Shown piece by piece: positions 8,259 to 16,436 of a DNA stretch of 64,000 bases (position 1 is the stretch's first letter; each line of letters starts with the position of its first letter). Made by a program: the position numbers and the translations under genes. This DNA comes from Pseudoalteromonas luteoviolacea H33-S (GTDB taxonomy: Bacteria; Pseudomonadota; Gammaproteobacteria; Enterobacterales; Alteromonadaceae), in the NCBI RefSeq assembly GCF_001625695.1, contig NZ_AUXY01000133.1:124001-188000 (forward strand), written 5' to 3'. Below the pieces are notes generated by a model. The model was not told the DNA's origin. It saw only the letters and a program-made list of their open reading frames with translations, and did no database searches.

Positions 8259-9434
8259 TTATGCGTCTTCTATTAAGTGTAGCTCACTTCGGTTTCTGCC
8301 ATTGTGCTTGGCTTGATAGAGTGCGTTATCCGCTTGTAATTGGGTTGCTTCAAATGCGGCCTTTGATACAGTTTCTGTGCTAGCAATGCCTGCACTCAAG
8401 GTTACTTCACCAACTTGTGTGTTGACTTGCGCTAAGCTGTGAGTAAAAGCACGCCTTATTTTTTCGGCCAGTTGCAGTGCATGGGCAGGGTTACTATCGA
8501 ATAAAACGATACAAAATTCTTCTCCTCCCCAGCGGGTAACAAGGTCTGATGCACGCACAGATGCATGCAGTTGTTTACCTACATGAGCAAGAATTTGGTC
8601 GCCAGTTTGGTGTCCGAACGTATCATTTATTCTTTTGAAATGATCTACGTCTAACATGATAACAGTCAAAGAGTGACATTTTCTTTGTGAGAGGGGCATG
8701 ATGTTATCAAGGCATTTAGTCAGGCCACGACGATTGAGTAGTGCTGTTAATTCGTCATGATGGGCAGCGTATTCGAGTTTTCTCACAAACCTTCCGGCAC
8801 TGAGTAGCATGAGTAAAGGAATACCTGCGACAATTCCAATTAAAGCCACTACCCATGTGTAACCGCCAACCCAGCTAAACTGCTCTCCGATACTGGGTAA
8901 TGCGCCGAATGCACCATAAAGTGTATATAGAAAACTTAAAATAAGCTCTAAAAGCACAACAGATACGGTGATTTTTACAGCGATATATTCGTTTTTATCT
9001 TGCTTGGCATGCTGCCACAGGACCCAAGCATAATTTGCTCTAACATAAAGCAGCCAAACTCCAATCACCAACAGCCGTATTGAGCGTTCCGGTATAATCA
9101 GCGTAAATACTACAGACAGTACCAAAACGGGTGCGATCAGAAGTAAAACTTTTTGTTTTGAAGGCGGGCTATGTACAAAGTGCCAAGCCCCAATTAACCA
9201 AAGTGCATGCCCGATAATAAGACAGGTATTAAAGGTCACAACCATGATATTTCTTGGTATTCCTTGCAGGGTTAACTGAGAAAGGTAAGCAACAGATAGG
9301 ATACCAAGCGCAATGGCCCAATATCGCGCGCCCTCAATAGTCTGGCTCATCCTTGTTATGGCGCTCAATACAATTGCGCCAGTCATTGATGCGATGAAAA
9401 GTGAGAGCATTAAGGTTAAGTCATGAACTTGCAC
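8259..9434 (-). CDS. membrane-bound diguanylate cyclase (GGDEF)
   Basis: Six or seven membrane segments fill the first 220 residues. A complete GGDEF domain follows, with ELTALLNRRGL at its start, DVDHFKRINDTFGHQTGD in the middle and the active site RWGGEEF. An RxxD product-inhibition site (RASD) stands exactly five residues before GGEEF, so feedback by c-di-GMP is expected. The product should make c-di-GMP at the inner membrane. The start is a GTG at 9434; an ATG eight codons downstream (9410) is an alternative. The N-terminal sensor is not one I can name. It converges with the MCE operon, 25 bases from its end. Confidence 0.92.
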   Translation of the reverse strand: MQVHDLTLMLSLFIASMTGAIVLSAITRMSQTIEGARYWAIALGILSVAYLSQLTLQGIPRNIMVVTFNTCLIIGHALWLIGAWHFVHSPPSKQKVLLLIAPVLVLSVVFTLIIPERSIRLLVIGVWLLYVRANYAWVLWQHAKQDKNEYIAVKITVSVVLLELILSFLYTLYGAFGALPSIGEQFSWVGGYTWVVALIGIVAGIPLLMLLSAGRFVRKLEYAAHHDELTALLNRRGLTKCLDNIMPLSQRKCHSLTVIMLDVDHFKRINDTFGHQTGDQILAHVGKQLHASVRASDLVTRWGGEEFCIVLFDSNPAHALQLAEKIRRAFTHSLAQVNTQVGEVTLSAGIASTETVSKAAFEATQLQADNALYQAKHNGRNRSELHLIEDA

Positions 9435-9613
9435 TTATTACATGATCCTTATCAAGTCATAGAAAATGACTTTAAGTTGAATTGTTCCCCAAACTTGGAG
9501 CCCAATAAAAGCTTAGCAAATGTTGATGCTTTTGCATGAACTTGCCGATTAGATAGCTATTAATTTTGGACCATAATTTGCAATTATTACTATATTTTAA
9601 TGTGAGGGGTAGT

Positions 9614-9964
9614 ATGGAGGTGAATGTGAAGCAGAGTATCAACAAGCTATTTGTATATGGTTCTTTGGCGCCAGATCGTGAAAATGCTAGCGTGTTGGAG
9701 CCTTTGAAAGCGACATATCAAAAAGGCTGGGTAAAAGGCAAGCTTTATGAACAAGGGTGGGGCGCAGCGATGGGCTATCCAGGAATTGAACTGAGCACTG
9801 AGGGAGATTGGATAGAAGGCTACTTGGTCAGATCGAGCAAACTCAACGATTTTTGGCAGGTGATTGATGAATTTGAGGGGCAAGAGTATACGCGGCAAGA
9901 ATGTGAAGTGAAAACAGCCTCTGGAGAGTGCCACAGAGCCTACATTTACACATTAATCAGCTAA
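9614..9964 (+). CDS. gamma-glutamylcyclotransferase-like (AIG2 family) protein
   Basis: This small protein (116 residues) has the family start FVYGSLAPDREN, a glycine-rich early segment and the conserved acidic patch DEFEGQEYTRQ, whose Glu is the usual catalytic acid. Members cyclise gamma-glutamyl amines or amino acids to 5-oxoproline, or act in related amine metabolism; the substrate here is unknown. The start ATG at 9614 follows GAGGGG at 4 bases, which is far better than the TTG 48 bases upstream. It stands alone between the diguanylate cyclase and a binding-protein gene. Confidence 0.85.
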   Translation: MEVNVKQSINKLFVYGSLAPDRENASVLEPLKATYQKGWVKGKLYEQGWGAAMGYPGIELSTEGDWIEGYLVRSSKLNDFWQVIDEFEGQEYTRQECEVKTASGECHRAYIYTLIS

Positions 9965-10009
9965 AACTGTGAAAAGTCAACGCTAACTATTATCGGTACT
10001 GTATAGATT

Positions 10010-10939
10010 ATGAAAAAAGTTTTGTTCTTTTTATTGTTAATGCATTGCCAAGCTATGGCGGAACCAATTCGAATTATCGTAAATGATTGGACGAGTCAAA
10101 AAATCCTAGCAAATATTGCAGAACAAATTTTTATCCGATTAGGATTCGAAGTAGAGCTGATCACAGTGACTGTAGATGAACAATGGTTTTTATTAAAGAC
10201 AAATAATGCCGATCTGCAATTAGAAGTGTGGCAAGGTACGATGGAGGATAAGTTTAATCAATTGCATCGTGTGGGAAAAATTGTTGATTTGGGGGAGTAC
10301 TCTGTTAAAACACGAGAGGATTGGTGGTATCCATTGTATGTTAAAGATATGTGCCCTGGGCTACCAAATTGGCGAGCACTAAGAACGTGTGCAGATATAT
10401 TTAAACGGGTAGGCTCAAGAGGAAAAGGCGTATATATTGCAGGTCCATGGGAGAAACCAGACAGGGCACGGATCAAAGCATTGGGCCTCAACTTTATCGT
10501 CAAACAAGTTGATGAGGGCAAGGAAATTTGGCAAGAGCTTAAATATGCGATTGAGAAGCGGCATGCAATTTTGGTATTTAACTGGACTCCCAATTGGGTT
10601 GGAGCGGTTTACCCTGGAGAGTTTGTAGAATTTCCGCAATACGCTAAGGAATGTGAAGAAGATAGCAGCTGGGGTGTCAATTCTGAATTAGTATTCGATT
10701 GTGGTAACCCCAGGTCGGGCTGGTTGAAAAAGGTCTCAAGCCGACGCTTTGCTGAAATGTTTCCGTGTTTATCCGGTGGAGTTAAGAGGTTTGACTTAAC
10801 TAATGAAGAAATTGAAACGCTGTCCGCCCAAGTGGATGTTCATGGGCGTACAGTTAAACAAGCAGCGCTGGATTGGATTAAAACCAATAAGTTATTGTGG
10901 GAAGAGATTTTTTCAACTTGCGAACCTCAACTAAATTAA
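10010..10939 (+). CDS. glycine betaine/choline-type ABC substrate-binding protein, orphan
   Basis: A signal peptide (cleavage probably after CQAMA) precedes a periplasmic binding protein of the OpuAC/ProX class. It begins EPIRIIVNDWTSQKILANI, a typical first strand for this class, and has several Trp residues in positions that could form the aromatic box for a quaternary amine (for example QLEVWQGTM and VFNWTPNW). No permease or ATPase gene lies next to it. Its 3' end is one base from the convergent LacI gene. It may serve a transporter encoded elsewhere or act as a sensor input. The ligand is inferred from family resemblance only. Confidence 0.82.
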   Translation: MKKVLFFLLLMHCQAMAEPIRIIVNDWTSQKILANIAEQIFIRLGFEVELITVTVDEQWFLLKTNNADLQLEVWQGTMEDKFNQLHRVGKIVDLGEYSVKTREDWWYPLYVKDMCPGLPNWRALRTCADIFKRVGSRGKGVYIAGPWEKPDRARIKALGLNFIVKQVDEGKEIWQELKYAIEKRHAILVFNWTPNWVGAVYPGEFVEFPQYAKECEEDSSWGVNSELVFDCGNPRSGWLKKVSSRRFAEMFPCLSGGVKRFDLTNEEIETLSAQVDVHGRTVKQAALDWIKTNKLLWEEIFSTCEPQLN

Positions 10940-10940
10940 T

Positions 10941-11969
10941 CTACTGAGATGTTGACTGTCTGAGTATCAATTTGGGTGGCAATAATGTGTCGGTTATATC
11001 TTCACCTCTGATTAAAGAGAGTAGGTTTGTAACAAGCATTTGCCCTGCAAGCGTTGTATTTTGCTGAACTGTGGTTAGAGATGGTGTGATATAGTTTGAT
11101 GCAGCAATATTATCAAAACCAATGACATTGACGTCTTCGGGTATTCTTAAGCCTGCTTCTTTTAATGCTTTGATGGCGCCAATGGCAATTAAATCACTGG
11201 CGGCAAACAAAGAATCAAATTTTATATTGTTTGCCAAAAGAGAATGTGTAGCGTGATAGCCCGAATCCTCTGTTGATATGGCATTTGCAATATGTCTTTC
11301 ACCGCATGAAATACCGTGGCGCTCTAAAGTTTCTTGAAAGCCTTTGAATCGAGTTAAAAATTCAGGGCTGTGTTCTGAGGCGTCTCCAATAAAGACGCAG
11401 TTTTTTCTTCCCTTTTCGATAAAGTGTTGAGCTGCCAATTGGCCGCCACCATAGTTGTCACAACTGACAGTTAAATCGGGCCTCCCCTCAACATTTGCGC
11501 CCCAGCATACGAACTTGGTATTTTGTGATAATAGGTTTTGTAACCTTGATTGGTAATCCATGTAATCACCGTAGCCCAGTAAAATGATGCCATCTGCGCG
11601 ATGACTGTCTTCGTATTCAGCACGCCAATCTTGGCTGATAGACTGGAAAGAAACCAATAAGTCATATCCTTCTTTAGCACATGCTCTAGTAATGCTTCCG
11701 AGCATGTTTAAAAAGAAAGGATTTATTTGAGACTCATCACCGGTAGGATCTTCAAATAATAAAATAGCCAAGGTTGCACTTTGCTGAGTGCGTAAATTAC
11801 TGGCATTTTTATCGACTTTATAATTGAGCTTCTTAGCGACCTCCCACACTTTTCTTCGCGTTTCTTCATTCACAAGGGGGCTATTTCTAAGCGCTCTAGA
11901 GACGGTTGATTGAGAAACGCCTGCAAAATGTGCAATGTCGAAGGAGGTTGCTTTACCTTTTGTTTTCAT
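10941..11969 (-). CDS. LacI-family transcriptional regulator (divergent from glk)
   Basis: The N-terminal helix-turn-helix (FDIAHFAGVSQSTVSRAL) and hinge (NASNLRTQQS) are typical of LacI proteins, followed by a periplasmic-binding-protein-like effector domain of about 280 residues. The start ATG at 11969 is preferred over a TTG two codons upstream. It is transcribed away from glk, with a 280-base intergenic space holding one copy of the 14-base palindrome TGACACCGGTGTCA. By position it is a candidate repressor of glk and of edd-eda-gap. A second LacI gene lies directly after glk, so which protein reads the operator is open. The effector is probably a sugar or phosphosugar of the same pathway, by inference. 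Confidence 0.92.
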   Translation of the reverse strand: MKTKGKATSFDIAHFAGVSQSTVSRALRNSPLVNEETRRKVWEVAKKLNYKVDKNASNLRTQQSATLAILLFEDPTGDESQINPFFLNMLGSITRACAKEGYDLLVSFQSISQDWRAEYEDSHRADGIILLGYGDYMDYQSRLQNLLSQNTKFVCWGANVEGRPDLTVSCDNYGGGQLAAQHFIEKGRKNCVFIGDASEHSPEFLTRFKGFQETLERHGISCGERHIANAISTEDSGYHATHSLLANNIKFDSLFAASDLIAIGAIKALKEAGLRIPEDVNVIGFDNIAASNYITPSLTTVQQNTTLAGQMLVTNLLSLIRGEDITDTLLPPKLILRQSTSQ

Positions 11970-12066
11970 GTTCAAAATTAGTTTAATTGAGTCTTGGACA
12001 TTGTCTTTGATTATTTTTTTTTTGCAACCAATTTCATAAAAGGCGTAAATTTTTATTGATGTACTT

Positions 12067-12080
12067 TGACACCGGTGTCA
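12067..12080. promoter_or_regulatory. LacI-type operator upstream of glk
   Basis: TGACACCGGTGTCA is a perfect 14-base palindrome with the central CG common in LacI operators. It overlaps a TTGACA hexamer (12066-12071) that could be the glk -35 element. The same 14 bases occur twice upstream of edd. Confidence 0.85.
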
Positions 12081-12121
12081 TAATGTCGGTGTTTTATCAT
12101 TTTGTTGTCAAAACGTATTTG

Positions 12122-12149
12122 GCTGCCCTGAATTAGGGCAGCTCTTTTT
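12122..12149 (+). terminator. terminator-like hairpin inside the glk leader
   Basis: GCTGCCCT and AGGGCAGC form an 8-base stem with a 5-base loop, followed by CTCTTTTTT-type sequence. It lies downstream of the operator and about 100 bases before the glk start, so it would stop transcripts of the leader. GGCTG at 12121 and GGCTGA at 12171 can each pair with CAGCC at 12151, giving possible alternative folds. A leader attenuator is an inference. Confidence 0.6.
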
Positions 12150-12196
12150 TCAGCCAGCGTGCAAAGTTTCGGCTGATGATGATTTGGGATAACAAG

Positions 12197-12228
12197 TGGG
12201 GCTAGCCCCAATAGGTGTTTGGAACACC
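12197..12228 (+). other. structured segment of glk leader: two short inverted repeats
   Basis: TGGGGCTAGCCCCA (12197-12210) is a perfect 14-base palindrome. GGTGTT and AACACC (12214-12228) form a 6-base stem with a 3-base loop directly after it. Both lie between the leader terminator and the glk ribosome binding site. Neither is followed by a T tract. They may be RNA structure or a protein site; their role is unknown. Confidence 0.5.
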
Positions 12229-12249
12229 GCAACAACAGAGAAAAACAGC

Positions 12250-13266
12250 ATGAGCCAGACAACACTTAATAGTTTTAATGGTCATGACCGTGCGTTCGAG
12301 CCGATTATCGTTGCCGATATTGGTGGTACTAATGCTCGATTTGCCGTCGTGACAGGATACGATTTAGACTCTAATCAGTTTACAATTGCCCATCAACTTA
12401 CTTTTCCAAGTGCAGAGTTTCAATCCTTTGAAACTGCTTTATCAGCTTTCCTCGATTCACTGACTATTTCGAAACCTTCTAGAGCTTGCTTCGCCGTTGC
12501 AGGACCTATCAAAGGACATCAAGTATTTTTAACTAATTTGGGCTGGAATTTTAATACCCAAGATGTTCAGAAACAATTTGGTTTTGAGCAGTGTGCGGTG
12601 ATTAATGATTTTGCGGCATTCGCTTATGCTGCGCCTTATCTAAAAAAAGAAGACAATATACAGATTAAGGCAGGACAAGCAGCTAAAGGTGCAAACATAG
12701 CTGTGATGGGACCTGGTACTGGGTTTGGTGCGGCTTGTCATGTCAGCGATATCCACAGCAGCTCTGTATTGAGTTGTGAAGCTGGGCATATAAGCTTGGC
12801 AGCAGTAACTGAATTAGACAGGCAATTATTACAAGTATTAAAAGAAAGCATTGGGCATGTTTCAGTAGAGACCGTGTTTTCTGGCCCAGGGCTTGCGAGG
12901 CTTTACAAAGCAATGGCGCAAGTCAAAGGTGTACAAGCTGAAGATTTAAATGCTGCACAGGTAAGCGCGAAAGCGGGAGAGTGTGAAGTATGTGATGCGA
13001 CACTCAACCAGTTTTGTGACTGGATTGGTAGTGTTGCAGGTGATCTTGCGTTAACTTTCGGGGCGTTAGGTGGCGTGTTTATTGGCGGTGGGATTTTACC
13101 ACGCATGACTGAACGGCTGATCTCAAGCAGGTTTGTTGAAAGGTTTACAGAAAAAGGGATAATGTCTCAGTACGCAGGGCAAATTCCAGTAACTCTAGTT
13201 GTGCAGGATAATATTCCTCTAATTGGAGCGGCAGCATGTCTGCATAGCCGTAACCAATTTTCATAA
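12250..13266 (+). CDS. glk: glucokinase
   Basis: Glk phosphorylates glucose with ATP to glucose-6-phosphate in the cytoplasm, feeding the Entner-Doudoroff genes nearby. The ATP-binding phosphate-1 motif is VADIGGTNARFAVV, the second phosphate region is MGPGTGFGAACHV, and EAGH carries the sugar-contacting Glu and His. The length of 338 residues fits the bacterial Glk family (E. coli 321). The start ATG at 12250 (MSQTTLN) gives a normal N-terminus with AGAG upstream; the longer frame from 12196 is not supported. A LacI regulator gene follows 12 bases after the stop, probably in the same transcript. Confidence 0.95.
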   Translation: MSQTTLNSFNGHDRAFEPIIVADIGGTNARFAVVTGYDLDSNQFTIAHQLTFPSAEFQSFETALSAFLDSLTISKPSRACFAVAGPIKGHQVFLTNLGWNFNTQDVQKQFGFEQCAVINDFAAFAYAAPYLKKEDNIQIKAGQAAKGANIAVMGPGTGFGAACHVSDIHSSSVLSCEAGHISLAAVTELDRQLLQVLKESIGHVSVETVFSGPGLARLYKAMAQVKGVQAEDLNAAQVSAKAGECEVCDATLNQFCDWIGSVAGDLALTFGALGGVFIGGGILPRMTERLISSRFVERFTEKGIMSQYAGQIPVTLVVQDNIPLIGAAACLHSRNQFS

Positions 13267-13278
13267 ATTGGAATAAGT

Positions 13279-14289
13279 ATGAAAAAAGTAACCATTAACA
13301 GCGTAGCTGAGTATGCTGGGGTATCGAAAAAAACGGTCTCTAGAGTACTCAATAATGAGCCTAATGTTAGTCCAGCTACGCGTGAAAAGGTACTCAAAGT
13401 TTTTAAAGAGCTCGACTATAAGCCAAACCCTATCGCGCGCGGACTGGCGCGCAATAAAAGTTTTATTATTGGGTGTTTATATGACAACCCGAGTAAAAGT
13501 TATATTACTCGAGTGCAAAGCGGGGCTTTAGAAGCGTGTCACAAATTCAACTATAATTTGCTTATTCACCCATGCGAGCTAAGGGGTGATGAGCTAATTC
13601 ATAACGTTGATCAATTACTGACTACGTCGAGGCTAGATGGCTTGGTGTTGACACCGCCATTTTCTGATTCACAAGAGCTAATTGATTTTTTAAAAACACA
13701 GAATATCCCGTTCGCTCGTGTTGCATCTGCTTTGGAAGACGACACTTCTATTTCTGTGCGCAGTAACGATGAACAAGGTGCCTATGAACTTACTGAGCAC
13801 CTAATATCACTTGGTCATAAAGAAATTGCTTTTATTAAGGGCCATCAAGACCACAGTGCAACTGAAAAACGCTTCAGTGGTTATCAAAATGCGTTACTTA
13901 ATCATGGAATTGAATTTAACGAAGGTTTGGTAGCACAGGGTAACTTTAGTTATCACTCGGGTGCTGATAGTGCAAAACAGATTTTAGATCTGGAGCCAAT
14001 GCCAACTGCGGTTTTTGCATCTAACGATTACATGGCAGCAGCGGTGTTGAAGCTTGCAACGCAAAGGCAGCTAAGAGTCCCAGAGGATATTTCAATTGCA
14101 GGTTTTGATAATGCACCGATCGCCAGGCATATTTGGCCGGGTTTGACCACAATTGCACAGCCTGTAGAGGAGATGACTCGCCAAGCTGTTGAGCAATTGA
14201 TTTTGCAAATATCTGACCCATCGACAGAAGTTTATCAAAAAGTGCTTGAAGCAAAGCTCATTACTAGAGAGTCGACTGCTGCAAAATAA
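13279..14289 (+). CDS. LacI-family transcriptional regulator (in glk operon)
   Basis: The DNA-binding head (TINSVAEYAGVSKKTVSRVL) and hinge helix (NPIARGLARNKS) are textbook LacI features, and the remaining 270 residues form the effector domain. It lies 12 bases after glk and ends before a strong terminator, so it is likely made together with glucokinase. The hinge differs clearly from that of the LacI protein at 10941, so the two are paralogues rather than recent copies. It may regulate the glk and edd operators in a feedback loop, or a different set of genes; the sequence alone cannot decide. Confidence 0.93.
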   Translation: MKKVTINSVAEYAGVSKKTVSRVLNNEPNVSPATREKVLKVFKELDYKPNPIARGLARNKSFIIGCLYDNPSKSYITRVQSGALEACHKFNYNLLIHPCELRGDELIHNVDQLLTTSRLDGLVLTPPFSDSQELIDFLKTQNIPFARVASALEDDTSISVRSNDEQGAYELTEHLISLGHKEIAFIKGHQDHSATEKRFSGYQNALLNHGIEFNEGLVAQGNFSYHSGADSAKQILDLEPMPTAVFASNDYMAAAVLKLATQRQLRVPEDISIAGFDNAPIARHIWPGLTTIAQPVEEMTRQAVEQLILQISDPSTEVYQKVLEAKLITRESTAAK

Positions 14290-14314
14290 CCAGTTTTAAT
14301 TACATCTACTTGTC

Positions 14315-14347
14315 AAAAGCCCAATCCCTAGCGATTGGGCTTTTTTT
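14315..14347 (+). terminator. terminator of the glk-lacI operon
   Basis: GCCCAATC and GATTGGGC form an 8-base stem with loop CCTAGC, followed by seven T residues and preceded by AAAA. It ends the upstream transcript before the edd promoter. Confidence 0.9.
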
Positions 14348-14399
14348 GTCCATAATTTAGATATGACCCTAATTTAATCTAAATTTAATGTTCTACAGG

Positions 14400-14429
14400 T
14401 TGACACCGGTGTCATAAGTGTGAGTTAAT
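14400..14429 (+). promoter_or_regulatory. probable sigma-70 promoter of edd-eda-gap
   Basis: TTGACA (14400-14405) is separated by 18 bases from GTTAAT (14424-14429). The first operator covers the -35 box and the second begins five bases after the -10 box, an arrangement that suits repression. The -10 match is moderate. Confidence 0.55.
14401..14414. promoter_or_regulatory. LacI-type operator 1 upstream of edd
   Basis: Perfect palindrome TGACACCGGTGTCA, identical to the site upstream of glk. It overlaps the -35 element of the probable edd promoter. Confidence 0.88.
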
Positions 14430-14433
14430 ACAG

Positions 14434-14447
14434 TGACACCGGTGTCA
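14434..14447. promoter_or_regulatory. LacI-type operator 2 upstream of edd
   Basis: Second perfect copy of TGACACCGGTGTCA. Its centre is 33 bases from the centre of operator 1, close to three helical turns, so two dimers could bind on the same face of the DNA. It lies near the likely transcription start. Confidence 0.88.
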
Positions 14448-14501
14448 GGTTGAGGTGAGAGACAACCTGTCAGCGTACCTTTGAACGGGTAAATCAAAGC
14501 T

Positions 14502-14534
14502 GCTCAGTACATGTGAGATGTGCTGAGCCTTTTT
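14502..14534 (+). terminator. terminator-like hairpin in the edd leader
   Basis: GCTCAGTACAT and ATGTGCTGAGC form an 11-base stem (one G-T pair) with loop GTGAG, followed by CTTTTT. It sits 27 bases before the edd start, upstream of the ribosome binding site. It resembles an intrinsic terminator placed to abort transcription ahead of the operon. Confidence 0.6.
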
Positions 14535-14560
14535 CCTCTAAACATGCAGAGAGGCGGATT

Positions 14561-16414
14561 ATGTTGCATCCTCGAATTCAAGAAGTTACTGAAAGAGTCG
14601 TTAAACGCAGCCAGACAACTCGTAGTGCCTACCTTAAGCGTATACAAGAAGCAAAAAAACAAACACGCGTAAGAGCTGGACTTGGGTGTGGTAACTTAGC
14701 ACACGTAATGGCTGCTTGTTCAAGTAGCGATAAGGCAAGACTAAAAGCTGACGATCAGCCAAATCTAGCGATTATCAACTCTTACAATGACATGCTTTCT
14801 GCACATGTTCCTTATATCGAATACCCAGACCTAATTAAAAAGATAGCGACAAAGTATGATGCCACAGCACAGGTTGCTGGCGGTGTACCTGCGATGTGTG
14901 ACGGTGTTACACAGGGGCGCGATGGTATGGAGCTGTCTTTATTTTCACGTGACGTTATCGCGATGTCTACCGCAGTAGCGTTGTCACACGATGTGTTTGA
15001 CGGTGTTTTTTGCTTAGGTGTGTGCGACAAGATTGTACCTGGACTTTTAATAGGTTCACTTTCTTTTGGCCACTTACCAATTTTCTTTTTACCAGCCGGC
15101 CCAATGGAGTCTGGTATTCCAAATAAAGAAAAAGCGCGTGTCCGTCAAAGCTTTGCACAAGGCCTAGTTAGCCGTGAAGAACTATTAGAAGCGGAAAGTG
15201 CTTCATACCATAGTGCGGGTACTTGTACTTTCTATGGTACTGCAAATTCAAATCAGATGCTGATGGAGATCATGGGTCTTCATTTGCCAGGAAGTTCATT
15301 CATTAATCCATACACTGAGTTACGAGATGGTCTAACTGCCAGTGCTGTGAAAATGATGCTAACACAACTAATTGAAACTAAATCAGCAAACCCAATCGGC
15401 GAGATTGTTGATGAAAAGACTGTTATCAATGGCTTAGTTGGTTTACTCGCGACAGGTGGCTCTACTAACCACGCAATACACCTAGTTGCAATGGCGAAAG
15501 CCGCTGGCGTACAGATCACATGGAAAGACATGGCTGAGCTGTCAGAAGTGGTGCCACTTTTAACCCGAATTTATCCAAATGGCTCAGCGGATGTAAACCA
15601 CTTCCAAGCGGCTGGTGGTATGGGCTTCTTAATGCGTGAACTGCGCGATGCGGGTTATTTACATAATGATGTTAAGACTATTGTTGGTGAAGGCCTAGAC
15701 GACTACACCAAAGAGCCAGTTTTAGATGTTGATACCAATGTGATCATGACCAACAGTGAAGGCCCAAGTAAGGTTAAGTGGGTACCATGCCCTGAAAACT
15801 CTTTAGACGAAGATGTGCTTAGACCGGTATCAAATCCATTTAACAAGCAAGGCGGCTTGCAACTATTAACAGGTAACTTGGGTAAAGCGGTAATTAAAGT
15901 GTCAGCCGTTGACGAGAAACACCAGTTTGTTTCTGCACCTGCAAAAGTATTTAGCTCACAGGCCTCTCTTCAGGATGCATTTGCAAACGGCGAGCTAAAT
16001 CAAGACTTTATTGCTGTAATTAAAGAGCAAGGTCCTAAAGCCAAAGGCATGCCTGAGTTACATAAGCTGACGCCAGTGATGGCAACCTTGCAAGATCAGG
16101 GTTATAAAGTTGCGATTGTGACAGATGGTCGTATGTCAGGTGCGTCAGGTAAAGTACCTGCGGCTATTCACCTAGCGCCAGAAGCCGTTGAAGGTGGCAT
16201 CATTGCGAAGATCCGCGAAGGTGACATGATCACGCTAGATGCGCCAAATGGTGATTTAATTTTACATGTTTCAGATGAAGAATTAGCAGAGCGCGAACTA
16301 GAACTTACTCAACCAGAGCTGACATTCGGTACAGGCCGAGAGCTATTCACCGGGTTTAGAAACATGGTGAGTAGTGCAGACTTGGGTGCTAGCGCCTTTG
16401 GTATCGACGAATAA
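14561..16414 (+). CDS. edd: 6-phosphogluconate dehydratase
   Basis: Edd dehydrates 6-phosphogluconate to 2-keto-3-deoxy-6-phosphogluconate (KDPG), the first committed Entner-Doudoroff step. It is an IlvD/Edd-family iron-sulfur enzyme. Cys residues in PAMCDGVTQGRDGMELS and GVCDKIVPG match cluster ligands, and TDGRMSGASGKVPAAIH is the family signature near the C-terminus. The length of 617 residues is normal (E. coli 603). The start ATG at 14561 follows GAGGCGG; an upstream GTG (14513) falls inside the leader hairpin and is rejected. It heads the edd-eda-gap operon under two LacI-type operators. Confidence 0.96.
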   Translation: MLHPRIQEVTERVVKRSQTTRSAYLKRIQEAKKQTRVRAGLGCGNLAHVMAACSSSDKARLKADDQPNLAIINSYNDMLSAHVPYIEYPDLIKKIATKYDATAQVAGGVPAMCDGVTQGRDGMELSLFSRDVIAMSTAVALSHDVFDGVFCLGVCDKIVPGLLIGSLSFGHLPIFFLPAGPMESGIPNKEKARVRQSFAQGLVSREELLEAESASYHSAGTCTFYGTANSNQMLMEIMGLHLPGSSFINPYTELRDGLTASAVKMMLTQLIETKSANPIGEIVDEKTVINGLVGLLATGGSTNHAIHLVAMAKAAGVQITWKDMAELSEVVPLLTRIYPNGSADVNHFQAAGGMGFLMRELRDAGYLHNDVKTIVGEGLDDYTKEPVLDVDTNVIMTNSEGPSKVKWVPCPENSLDEDVLRPVSNPFNKQGGLQLLTGNLGKAVIKVSAVDEKHQFVSAPAKVFSSQASLQDAFANGELNQDFIAVIKEQGPKAKGMPELHKLTPVMATLQDQGYKVAIVTDGRMSGASGKVPAAIHLAPEAVEGGIIAKIREGDMITLDAPNGDLILHVSDEELAERELELTQPELTFGTGRELFTGFRNMVSSADLGASAFGIDE

Positions 16415-16436
16415 AAACATTGGGGATGGGGTAAAT

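Noticed and set aside
14455..14484. A 9-codon frame (GTG to TGA) in the edd leader as a possible leader peptide
   Set aside because: It has no suitable ribosome binding site and no run of regulatory codons; too short to support.
14513..14560. Upstream GTG start that would lengthen Edd by 16 residues
   Set aside because: It lies in the leader hairpin, lacks a ribosome site, and the ATG at 14561 has GAGGCGG and gives the normal N-terminus.
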